7,430 nt of DNA, from assembly GCA_903896585.1 (NCBI GenBank), contig CAITYI010000005.1:1-7430 (forward strand). Direction: 5' to 3'. Made by a program: the position numbers and the translations under genes. The stretch comes from an uncultured bacterium. GTDB taxonomy: Bacteria; Actinomycetota; Actinomycetes; S36-B12. The number at the start of each line of letters is the position of its first letter. Positions within the stretch are counted from its first letter, which is position 1. The notes under the pieces are model-generated. The model worked only from the letters and a program-made list of their open reading frames with translations. It did not search any database and was not told where the DNA came from. This document shows positions 1-6,419 of the stretch, piece by piece.

Positions 1-2967
1 CACCACACTGCGCTCACCAGCCGGTGCGGTCACTGGCGCAGGCACTGCGGCTGGTGCTTGTGGGGTGTTGACCGCAACGCCCACATTGCCATCAATGGAA
101 TTAACAAAAGATGATTTCAAGCCCAGGGCAGTACGCATTTCTCCACCGGACTTTGTGACAATCGTGTTGTCCGCCAATGTTGCCGCAATTGTTTTGACCG
201 CACCCGACCCGTGGCGCTCGGTCACGTTCAGTGCCCACACACCACTGACTCCGAATGCCTGTGCGACCTGTGCTTGAGTCAGTGTTTTAGTCCATGAACT
301 ATCCGGGTTTGCCGGATCAAGAGAGTACGGGTCCGGTACGGAAACTACATAGGGCAATGCCCCACCCCATACATCCGCACTCGCTTGGCTGGCACCGCCA
401 TTTGACGCCGAATAGAACGCCTTAATCGGTTGCCCAGCGTGCAAAATCGCGAGACCGGCATTCGGTGCAGCCAAGGTAGCATTCACCGCATTCACCCAAC
501 GATCGCCCTGAGCGGCTGATTGCTTGGACCATCCGACAAATGTCTGATCTGAGAAAGGTCCGTAGCCGTCATCAAGATGGCAGTTGCAACTTGCGCGAAT
601 TCCTGAATTGATCTTGGCCAATGCATAAGTGCGCGCTGCGATTGCTTGCGCTTGCAGGGCAGCATCAGGCCATGAACTGGGAACTTCGGCAATGCCATAA
701 AGGTATTCCTCGTGCAGACGAAGCTTGTTGACCGCGTTAAGCAGGGGCTTTCCGCCAGAAGTTACCGGCGTTACTTCGATGTACCCGTAACGGAACCGGC
801 TTCCCGGAGTGGACAGACTCCGCGACTTATTCACCACATGTACCAACGTTGAACCCACGGGGCGTGCGGTCGCATTCGGCCCCTCGCCAATCACACTTTC
901 TACTCCCCCAGCTATTCGGACAACTCGCACCTGTGCACCGGAACTCTGGAATTGGAAAATATCGGATGGCACACCCTGGTAGACCACGCCTCCAACCGAA
1001 ACTTCGAGTGCACCACCCGAGGGGTCGAGTGCTTCACTTTGCATGTCAATTCGAACTTTTTGGTATTCGATATTGACCGAAATCTCCATGTCATCTGGAA
1101 CCGGAACAACCTCGGTGTTTTGGTAGTAGTAGCGAATAATTGTCGCCGCATCCATTCCAGCCGCAGCCATAGCGCGAGCACCCCACTGGGAAAGTCCCAC
1201 GCCGTGGCCAAATCCAGCACCGGTAAGTGTGAATGTTGCCGGTGGGGCACACGGATCCGCGGGCGACTCAGACGTTGCAAGGACCTGTGCCTGCCCGAAC
1301 CAGGGATACAAAGTTTCACCATTACCCGTGGAATTCATGGTGATCGAATATGTCCCTGGAGGAACGGGTTGACCTGCATCATTTCGCATATCCCAATCGA
1401 TGGACAAGGTTCCGGGTGCTTCCTGCGCTCCACCCAAAGTGCGCACAACATCCCCACATTGGGAACGCAGTGTCATGGACCACTGGAGCGGGGCGTTGGT
1501 AATGGCACCAATGCGCACCGGGGTTTGGCCGCCCCACGAAGCGGGGGCTGCCGCCGGGTTGATCATGCTTGCACCCATTTTGGCTCCGGTTGCCGCGCGA
1601 ATAGCGGGTAGTTGCTCTTCGAGATAGCGACCAGGACAGGTGGTGGATCCAATGTCGCCATGCCCTCCCACAACACTGGCATTCGCGGTTTGCCCCGCCT
1701 TGTGCTTTGAGGTTCCTGCCGCCGAGTCAGATACCAGGGTGGTTTGGCCGTTCGGGTCTCGGTGGTTCATGGACATTTTCCAGGCCAATAAGGATGACAC
1801 GGAATCGATGATCGCCGCTATTTCCGGGTCCTGGGGTTTTAGTTTTTGGAAGTTTCCGATCGCAGACACGGCAAAAGTTTGATCATTAAACCCCGCCGTG
1901 TGCCCTCCGACAACAGCTTTATCAACTCCGCCGCCGCGGCCTTCATACAGGCGGCCATAACGATCGACCAGAAAGTTGTACGCCATGTCGGAATACTTCA
2001 AACCTTTGGTGAACCAGTTGTACAGATTTCGAACTTGAGCGGCTGACTGCTCGGGTGTGTAATCGTTTTTCGAAGCCGTGTGGTGCACGAACGCGGCTTT
2101 AATGGTGGGTGCGTATTTCGGTCCCGCCCGAGTTTGGGTTTCATCCGCTCCCCATTGCGCTCGAGTGATAATCGCGGGCATGGGCGCGCTCACCGTGCTG
2201 GCCGAAACCGAACTTACCGGCGTAAAACCCGCACCCGGGTCAGGTAAATCCGAATCGGAATCAATCACGGGTGCATCGAGTAACACCACTTCGGGGTTCA
2301 CCGGTTCCGCACCATCGGGGGTGTCAATTCGAACTTCGACACCCGTGGCTTCGCCGGTGAGTAACGGCTCCGTGCCAAAGACAATGCCGGCAGCCTCATC
2401 GGCATCAGGGATGTGCTCACTGATCGGAAGCGGAGACCATTCGGTCCAACCGTCTTGCTCTTTCACCCGAACAACAACCTGCGAACCCTCCTCAAAGGGT
2501 TCAGCCGCACTGATCCCCACCAACGTAAATGGCTCGGTGTTGGCACTGCGCGCCGCAATGACCGGTTCTAGGTCGGCATCATGCGCGGGATCATCATGCG
2601 CGTGATCATCGTGCGCGGGATCATCGTGCGCGTGATCATCGTGCGCGTGATCATCGTGCGCGTGATCCGCTTCGGCAGTCTGGATCTCGGTTTGCTGCGG
2701 TCGATAGAGCGCATCGGTAATAATCGCGCCGTCAAGCAGTGCTTCGTAGTTGATCATGGCGATCTGCCCCGCGGTCAGCACGCTTGGATCAATCCCGGTC
2801 AGGGAGATTCTTTGCTCGGTAAATGGCGCCGGGTCCAGTTGGTTGGCGAAGTCCAATGATTTGTCAGTTAACCGGTCAAAACCGGCTATCGGAAGAATGA
2901 GGGATCCCGCCACGATAATGATTGTGGGCAGGACAAACCGGGTCTTCATGCCTTGGGGAAAAAGCAT
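1..2967 (-). CDS. Secreted peptidoglycan hydrolase: PGRP-type amidase fused to SpoIID/LytB domain (3' end outside window)
   Basis: Read on the minus strand, the frame is open for 989 codons from the ATG at 2967 to the window edge. Residues 8-28 form a basic-then-hydrophobic export signal. A HAHDD repeat occupies 102-131, and a beta-rich module ending in VRIDTPDG-like sequence spans about 146-232. The amidase (about 264-460) opens with the PGRP-like IITRAQWGADE. Its expected zinc ligands are H295 (VHHTA), H436 (GGHGD) and C444 (TTCPG), with Y330 and T442 at the usual catalytic positions; it should cut the MurNAc-L-Ala bond. A FlgD-Ig-like module follows (about 483-552, WDMRNDAGQPVPPGTY). The SpoIID region has GHGVGLSQWGA (587-597) and the core IAEVPSSWP...QAQAIAARTYA, with E761 the expected catalytic Glu. 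A Pro/Ala-rich linker begins after about 965, so more may lie outside. Met1 is chosen for its Shine-Dalgarno; Met7 is the alternative. Family calls are by motif reading, not search. Confidence 0.9.
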   Translation of the reverse strand, partial: MLFPQGMKTRFVLPTIIIVAGSLILPIAGFDRLTDKSLDFANQLDPAPFTEQRISLTGIDPSVLTAGQIAMINYEALLDGAIITDALYRPQQTEIQTAEADHAHDDHAHDDHAHDDPAHDDHAHDDPAHDADLEPVIAARSANTEPFTLVGISAAEPFEEGSQVVVRVKEQDGWTEWSPLPISEHIPDADEAAGIVFGTEPLLTGEATGVEVRIDTPDGAEPVNPEVVLLDAPVIDSDSDLPDPGAGFTPVSSVSASTVSAPMPAIITRAQWGADETQTRAGPKYAPTIKAAFVHHTASKNDYTPEQSAAQVRNLYNWFTKGLKYSDMAYNFLVDRYGRLYEGRGGGVDKAVVGGHTAGFNDQTFAVSAIGNFQKLKPQDPEIAAIIDSVSSLLAWKMSMNHRDPNGQTTLVSDSAAGTSKHKAGQTANASVVGGHGDIGSTTCPGRYLEEQLPAIRAATGAKMGASMINPAAAPASWGGQTPVRIGAITNAPLQWSMTLRSQCGDVVRTLGGAQEAPGTLSIDWDMRNDAGQPVPPGTYSITMNSTGNGETLYPWFGQAQVLATSESPADPCAPPATFTLTGAGFGHGVGLSQWGARAMAAAGMDAATIIRYYYQNTEVVPVPDDMEISVNIEYQKVRIDMQSEALDPSGGALEVSVGGVVYQGVPSDIFQFQSSGAQVRVVRIAGGVESVIGEGPNATARPVGSTLVHVVNKSRSLSTPGSRFRYGYIEVTPVTSGGKPLLNAVNKLRLHEEYLYGIAEVPSSWPDAALQAQAIAARTYALAKINSGIRASCNCHLDDGYGPFSDQTFVGWSKQSAAQGDRWVNAVNATLAAPNAGLAILHAGQPIKAFYSASNGGASQASADVWGGALPYVVSVPDPYSLDPANPDSSWTKTLTQAQVAQAFGVSGVWALNVTERHGSGAVKTIAATLADNTIVTKSGGEMRTALGLKSSFVNSIDGNVGVAVNTPQAPAAVPAPVTAPAGERSVV
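2577..2667 (-). repeat. 15-bp tandem repeat encoding (H/P)AHDD units
   Basis: About six 15-base units lie head to tail inside the amidase/SpoIID gene; on the plus strand each is close to RTGCGCGKGATCATC. On the coding strand they give residues 102-131: HAHDD three times, PAHDD, HAHDD, then the degenerate PAHDA. This places ten His and thirteen Asp within residues 101-132. The array sits between the export signal and the first folded module, so it is probably an exposed extracytoplasmic linker. Unit length is a multiple of three, so copy-number change would keep the frame. Metal binding is an inference from composition only. Confidence 0.95.
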
Positions 2968-2970
2968 GCC

Positions 2971-2978
2971 TCACCTTT
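2971..2978 (-). promoter_or_regulatory. Ribosome binding site of the amidase/SpoIID gene
   Basis: On the minus strand the sequence GAAAGGTGAGGC directly precedes the ATG at 2967. AAAGGTGA is a good Shine-Dalgarno match at a normal distance. The in-frame ATG at 2949 (Met7) has only a short AAGG one base upstream, so the site favours the start at 2967. Confidence 0.75.
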
Positions 2979-3003
2979 CACAACTACAACTTGGATAACT
3001 TTC

Positions 3004-3033
3004 GTAACATTTTTGGTGTCCCAGTAGTGTCAC
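3004..3033 (-). promoter_or_regulatory. Candidate promoter for the amidase/SpoIID gene
   Basis: On the minus strand GTGACA (3033-3028, five of six matches to TTGACA) is followed after 18 bases by TGTTAC (3009-3004, a weak -10). Transcription would start near 2995, leaving a leader of roughly 28 bases that contains the ribosome binding site. The -10 match is poor, so this is only a plausible placement. Confidence 0.25.
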
Positions 3034-3055
3034 ACACCCACCCCACAACGGCAAA

Positions 3056-3070
3056 ACCCCGGATCGGGGT
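3056..3070 (-). other. Short GC-rich hairpin in the hydrolase leader side
   Basis: The minus strand reads ACCCCG-ATC-CGGGGT, a perfect 6-bp stem with a 3-base loop, followed by TTT. It resembles a miniature terminator but the stem and T-run are both short. It lies upstream of the candidate hydrolase promoter, so it could limit transcription arriving from upstream, or be a binding site. Confidence 0.4.
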
Positions 3071-3075
3071 GTTGG

Positions 3076-3087
3076 CAGATTAATCTG
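3076..3087. promoter_or_regulatory. Perfect 12-bp palindrome CAGATTAATCTG
   Basis: CAGATT and AATCTG are exact reverse complements with no spacer. A short AT-centred palindrome in a divergent intergenic region is a typical form for a dimeric regulator site, but I recognise no specific regulator and a chance occurrence is possible. Confidence 0.4.
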
Positions 3088-3119
3088 GAAAACAATTACC
3101 TGAATTTGGCAAAAGTGGC

Positions 3120-3147
3120 GCAATTCCAAGGAATTGCTGGCAATTGC
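3120..3147. promoter_or_regulatory. Clustered inverted repeats GCAATTCC-AA-GGAATTGC and GCAATTGC
   Basis: Positions 3120-3137 form 8-bp arms around a 2-base centre, and 3140-3147 is a perfect 8-bp palindrome that repeats the outer six bases of each arm. The two start 20 bp apart, about two helical turns, so both would face the same side of the DNA. The cluster is 108 bp before the ATG of the LCP gene and about 153 bp before the hydrolase ATG. It is a candidate operator; the regulator is unknown. Confidence 0.45.
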
Positions 3148-3254
3148 GGCCATGGAACCATCGAGATTTCGGGTGCGTCCTACCCCGTGGCCCCAAAGAT
3201 CCGGCTTACGATGGACACCCGGCTGGCCCCGGTAGTCCAAAAAATGAATTTCCG

Positions 3255-4721
3255 ATGACCCGAAACGACCGACCCGAAACGACCGACCCCGAAACAGCTA
3301 AAGGAATATCTGATTCTGTGAGTAACAAAAGATGGCCTCGCATTATCGCTGCCACCACCGGTGGTGCGATTCTGGCGGTGACGGCGATCGGTGCGGGGGC
3401 AACTGTTGTCTTGAATCAACTCGAGGGGAACATCACCGCCCTTGATGTCTCCGAGCAAACCGGTTCCGATGTGGACAGTACCGATTCGGTGGTAATCGAT
3501 GAAGTTACCGGCGAAACTACTCCCCTTAATGTGCTTCTTATGGGTAGCGACTCCCGAGTGGGCAAGGACAACAGGGGTTACGGCAAAGCATCGGAATATG
3601 GCAGCTCGGAGCGATCAGACACCACAATCTTGTTACACGTGAACGCGGACCGCTCCGCCGCAACCGCCGTCAGCATTCCGCGCGACACCTTGATTAACCT
3701 GCCAAAATGCAAGGTTGACGGCAAGACGGTGGGCGGTGGCAGTGGGAAGTTCAATGAGGCCATGACAATTGGTGGTCCGGGTTGCACCCTCAAGGCAGTT
3801 GAAGAAATGTCTGGCATGACAATCGACAACTTCATGGTGATTGACTTTGGTGCATTCAAGAGAATTACCGAAGCAATCGGTGGAGTGGAAATTTGCCTGG
3901 TCGAACCCGTGAATGATCCGCTCAGTGGATTAAAACTTGACGCGGGCAAGCATGTTGTTTCCGGTGAGCAGGCGCTGGCATTTGTCCGCGCCCGTAAGAC
4001 TCTGGGCGATGGCTCAGACACTTCCCGAATTCGCCGCCAACAGGCATTCCTGTCCTCCATGGCCCGCCAAGTTCTTTCCAGCGGAACATTGCTCAACCCG
4101 GCTGCCCTCCTGGGTGTTCTCAGTGCGGCAACCGAATCCCTGACCGCTGATCCGCAATTGGCGAATATTGACAACTTGCGCGAGCTTGCGGTCAGCATGA
4201 AGGATCTGCGCCCCAGCGACATCACATTCACCACGCTTCCGTGGTACCCCGCGGGTGATGGTGCCAATGTCCTCGTGAACAAAAAGAAGGCGAAACCGCT
4301 CTTTAAATCAATGATCAATGACACCCCTTGGCCACCCAAGGCTTCCAATGATCAACCACTTCTGCGCACTGCACCCCAAGACATTCGAGTGGAAATCATT
4401 AACGGCACTGGCATTAAGGGAGCGGGTAAAAAGGCCAAGAAGGCACTTCGAACCGAGGGCTTTAATGTGGTTAACGTAAAGAACGGTGCCCCGGTGGCCC
4501 AGACAACACTGATCTATGACCCGGGCTGGGATGTGTCCGCCAAGACTCTAGCCTTCTCCGCAGATGTCAAAGTGCAGGAAACACTCAAGGACAATGGCGC
4601 CACCATGCAACTCATTATTGGCCCGGACTTCACCGTTGCCAAACCGGTAACGATCAGCGAGGCCCTCAAAGACAAAACGGCGAATGTCAATACTGCCGAT
4701 GAAAACTTTTGCGCAAGCTAA
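3255..4721 (+). CDS. LCP (LytR-CpsA-Psr) family glycopolymer ligase with LytR_C domain
   Basis: LCP enzymes sit in the cytoplasmic membrane with the catalytic domain outside. They transfer glycopolymers from polyprenyl-pyrophosphate carriers to peptidoglycan. Counting from the ATG at 3255 (488 aa), the protein has a short polar cytoplasmic tail, one membrane segment at about 29-52, and the LCP domain at about 90-275: LLMGSDSR (94-101), RSDTTILLHV (120-129), SIPRD (140-144), FDVID-like MVIDFGAFKRI, AFVRARK and the SRIRRQQ arginine cluster (257-263). A LytR_C domain spans about 376-458, starting DIRVEIINGTG. All hallmark residues I know of are present. The start is uncertain: ATG 3255 has no clear Shine-Dalgarno, and GTG 3318 (467 aa, MSNKRWPR) has AAAGGA about 12 bases upstream. 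Both keep the membrane segment. It reads divergently from the hydrolase and convergently with the glycosyltransferase. The exact polymer substrate cannot be told. Confidence 0.93.
   Translation: MTRNDRPETTDPETAKGISDSVSNKRWPRIIAATTGGAILAVTAIGAGATVVLNQLEGNITALDVSEQTGSDVDSTDSVVIDEVTGETTPLNVLLMGSDSRVGKDNRGYGKASEYGSSERSDTTILLHVNADRSAATAVSIPRDTLINLPKCKVDGKTVGGGSGKFNEAMTIGGPGCTLKAVEEMSGMTIDNFMVIDFGAFKRITEAIGGVEICLVEPVNDPLSGLKLDAGKHVVSGEQALAFVRARKTLGDGSDTSRIRRQQAFLSSMARQVLSSGTLLNPAALLGVLSAATESLTADPQLANIDNLRELAVSMKDLRPSDITFTTLPWYPAGDGANVLVNKKKAKPLFKSMINDTPWPPKASNDQPLLRTAPQDIRVEIINGTGIKGAGKKAKKALRTEGFNVVNVKNGAPVAQTTLIYDPGWDVSAKTLAFSADVKVQETLKDNGATMQLIIGPDFTVAKPVTISEALKDKTANVNTADENFCAS
3261..3295 (+). 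repeat. 14-bp tandem repeat at the 5' end of the LCP gene
   Basis: CGAAACGACCGACC occurs twice back to back (3261-3274 and 3275-3288) and is followed, after one extra C, by a partial CGAAAC (3290-3295). It begins three bases after the ATG at 3255 and ends before the alternative GTG at 3318. The unit is not a multiple of three, so gain or loss of one copy would shift the frame read from 3255 but not from 3318. Confidence 0.9.
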
Positions 4722-4761
4722 ATCGAAACCCGCTAGCTGAATCGAAACCCGCGAGCTAAAT
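4716..4761. repeat. 19-bp tandem repeat spanning both convergent stop codons
   Basis: Unit 1 is AGCTAAATCGAAACCCGCT (4716-4734), unit 2 is AGCTGAATCGAAACCCGCG (4735-4753), and a partial third unit AGCTAAAT covers 4754-4761. The TAA of the LCP gene lies in unit 1 (4719-4721). The TAG of the minus-strand glycosyltransferase lies in the partial unit (4756-4758). The two genes are therefore only 34 bp apart. I see no strong hairpin with a T-run here, so a classic bidirectional terminator is not supported. Confidence 0.92.
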
Positions 4762-5616
4762 GACAGGTGGCCGACCGGCCTTGGTCATGTTCCACACGGT
4801 GGACCACTTCATGGGTGTGCGATCTCTGGGTGAAACCGTCATACCTTCACGTAAACCAGCAATAAATGCTTTGCGGGATTTTCTGTCTCTGGTGCGAGCA
4901 AGGGTGAGCGCTGACCACGTTCCCACATAAATGGGTTCCAGAACAATCGGGAGATTGCGGCGGGCCAGCCACACTCGATTGCGCGCCTGCATACGGTAGA
5001 ACTCCTCGTGGCGCAGAGGATTAATCACCGGGTGGTTCACATCAATGTCGCCGGCATACCACGGAATAAACCCCGCATCCCAGACCCGCCACACCAGATC
5101 AATTCCCTCATGGGCATAGAAGAATTCCTCCGGCCAACCACCGCAAGCTTGAAAAACTTCAGGGCGAATTGCCGTGGCGCCCTCCCACAGGGTGGTCGCC
5201 GGTCCGGATTTGCGCGAATCACCTACTCGCAAACGCGGTACCCAGCGACTGGGTCCGGGTACGCCGGTGGGATCCACCACCCGAGGTTGAATCAGTCCGA
5301 CTTCTGGGCGTTGCTTGAAAATGTTCGCGATGCGTGCCAAGAAATCTGGCGTCGGTAATTCGGCATCGTCATCGAGAAAAAACAAATAATCACCATTGAC
5401 GTGGTGAACCCCGGCATTGCGACCGGCAGGGATACCCACATTCTCCGGAAGAGCGAGAGTTTTGACCCCGGGTGGAAGATCAGTCGGAACCCAGCCATTT
5501 CCGACCACCACAATGTCGGTCTGCACTCCTTGTTGGGATAACACCGTTTCAATGCCACGGCGTAGTTCAACTGGCCGGGCGCCCATGGTCAAAATGACCA
5601 CACCGAAACTGCTCAC
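4756..5616 (-). CDS. Family 2 glycosyltransferase (GT-A fold)
   Basis: This 286-aa soluble enzyme should transfer a sugar from a nucleotide-sugar donor to an acceptor. The N-terminus FGVVILTMGARP with an RRGIETVLSQ helix is the usual GT2 nucleotide-binding start. ENVGIPAGRNAGV (58-70) matches the rhamnosyl/galactofuranosyl-type GT2 pattern, and the metal-binding DxD motif is FFLDDDAELP (D82-D84). EGIDLVWR (170-177) is in the place of the ED acceptor-base motif. There is no membrane segment. The GTG start at 5616 overlaps the TGA of the preceding gene as GTGA; no good Shine-Dalgarno precedes it, so translation is probably coupled. It is the last gene seen in a three-gene operon with two CDP-alcohol phosphotransferases, which suggests it builds the sugar part of an envelope lipid or polymer. 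Donor and acceptor are unknown. Confidence 0.92.
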   Translation of the reverse strand: MSSFGVVILTMGARPVELRRGIETVLSQQGVQTDIVVVGNGWVPTDLPPGVKTLALPENVGIPAGRNAGVHHVNGDYLFFLDDDAELPTPDFLARIANIFKQRPEVGLIQPRVVDPTGVPGPSRWVPRLRVGDSRKSGPATTLWEGATAIRPEVFQACGGWPEEFFYAHEGIDLVWRVWDAGFIPWYAGDIDVNHPVINPLRHEEFYRMQARNRVWLARRNLPIVLEPIYVGTWSALTLARTRDRKSRKAFIAGLREGMTVSPRDRTPMKWSTVWNMTKAGRPPVI

Positions 5617-6419
5617 CGCAATTTGCTCGAGGTCATAATAGATATGAAGTGACCAATGATTGTGACTACACCAAGTGCCGTTAATGCGACCAGCAGGAAT
5701 CTGGTGACCGACAGATCACCGGTGAAAAGGTCACCCACCGCCGCTATAAAAATCAAAATAGTTAATTCAACCGAGTGATAGGCCCGTTGAAATGGGAACA
5801 GGCGGGCCAGGGATCTGAGTTTGCGCACTGCACCGACAGTGGGCACGCCCACGCTTTCCTTGTCTTCGAGTTTAGGCAGGTTGTTGTAGGCGCGAGACAC
5901 GTGAACCATGTCATTCAATGCTTTGTTAAACATGATGATCAGGGCCAGCAGGGCACCTATGAGGGGCCAGGGGGAATCCAACCAACCGGCGTCCGGGAAA
6001 CCTGCGGCGCGTAAACCTAATGCGAGTGGAATAACACTTTCGGCAACATAATGACCCACTCGATCAAGGAACACTCCCTTGGGTGAGGAAGTCTTGCGCC
6101 AGCGAGCTACTTCGCCATCGGAGCAATCCCACAGCATTTGCATTTGTCCGAGGACAAGAGCAAGCGTGGCACCCGGCATGCCAGGAATAAGGAGGGCAAC
6201 ACCGGCCAATGCCCCGGTGAGAATCATGAGATACGTCACGCCATTGGCGGTAATGGATGTGCGTAGTAACAGGCTGGTGAGATAAGGAGAGATATCCCGC
6301 AGATAGACATCGGCGACCCAGTGTTCTGAGTTTTTGCGATCGCGTACCGATGGTGGCTGACACACCTCGCGAATCTGCGCAATACTCGGATGCGGTTTTG
6401 GTTGAGACTGGCTATTCAC
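5613..6419 (-). CDS. CDP-alcohol phosphotransferase family membrane protein with altered signature
   Basis: Members of this family displace CMP from a CDP-alcohol with a second alcohol and form a phosphodiester in the membrane. The 268-aa product has an N-terminal amphipathic region (PSIAQIREVCQPP, WVADVYLRDISPYLTSLLL, TANGVTYL) and about six hydrophobic segments. The signature DxxDGxxARx8GxxxDxxxD is read at 98-123 as DCSDGEVAR, eight residues, GVFLDRVGH. D98, D101, G102, A105, R106, G115 and D119 are present, but H123 stands where the last Asp is expected. The start is the GTG at 6419, overlapping the upstream stop as GTGA, with AAGGTGGAG five bases before it. The frame stays open upstream to 6692, but that part lies within the preceding gene and is not protein-like. 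Either a specialised subfamily or a non-catalytic partner is possible; substrates are unknown. Confidence 0.9.
   Translation of the reverse strand: MNSQSQPKPHPSIAQIREVCQPPSVRDRKNSEHWVADVYLRDISPYLTSLLLRTSITANGVTYLMILTGALAGVALLIPGMPGATLALVLGQMQMLWDCSDGEVARWRKTSSPKGVFLDRVGHYVAESVIPLALGLRAAGFPDAGWLDSPWPLIGALLALIIMFNKALNDMVHVSRAYNNLPKLEDKESVGVPTVGAVRKLRSLARLFPFQRAYHSVELTILIFIAAVGDLFTGDLSVTRFLLVALTALGVVTIIGHFISIMTSSKLR

Larger units (their letters stand above)
2968..3254. promoter_or_regulatory. Divergent intergenic control region between the hydrolase and LCP genes
   Basis: This 287-bp stretch separates two divergently read envelope genes and shows no convincing gene. Although a TTG-started plus-strand frame is open from 3144 into the LCP gene, its first 37 residues (rich in Pro, Gly and charged residues) do not resemble an LCP N-terminus. 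The region holds a candidate minus-strand promoter (3004-3033), direct repeats GTGTCCC/GTGTCAC 11 bp apart (3016-3033), a short hairpin (3056-3070), a perfect 12-bp palindrome (3076-3087) and a cluster of GCAATT/AATTGC inverted repeats (3120-3147). A TACGAT at 3207-3212 could be a -10 for the LCP gene but lacks a recognisable -35. Confidence 0.6.

Noticed and set aside
952..1611. Long open frame (219 codons) on the plus strand
   Set aside because: It is antisense to the amidase/SpoIID gene, which has clear domain motifs across the same stretch; the product is rich in Arg, Cys and His in a way typical of shadow frames.
2577..2667. Tandem array considered as CRISPR
   Set aside because: Units are 15 bp, directly adjacent, without unique spacers, and translated in frame within a gene.
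2581..2859. Plus-strand frame encoding a repetitive Val/Ile/Arg peptide
   Set aside because: The peptide is simply the antisense reading of the HAHDD-coding repeat; there is no ribosome binding site or recognisable fold.
3207..3212. TACGAT as the -10 of the LCP promoter
   Set aside because: No -35-like hexamer is found 16-18 bases upstream, so it is mentioned only within the intergenic entry.
3244..3258. Mini-ORF ATG AAT TTC CGA TGA overlapping the LCP ATG as ATGA
   Set aside because: Four codons, no Shine-Dalgarno, and uncertain use of the downstream ATG; chance is the simplest explanation, although a leader role in coupling cannot be excluded.
3578..4348. Long open frame (256 codons) on the minus strand inside the LCP gene
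   Set aside because: It lies antisense to a gene with all LCP motifs, its product has no recognisable domain, and it is explained by codon bias of the plus-strand gene.
4716..4790. Rho-independent terminator between the convergent genes
   Set aside because: The only stems are short (GGCC-GACC-GGCC at 4769-4780 and the 6-bp palindrome GCTAGC), with no following T-run on either strand.
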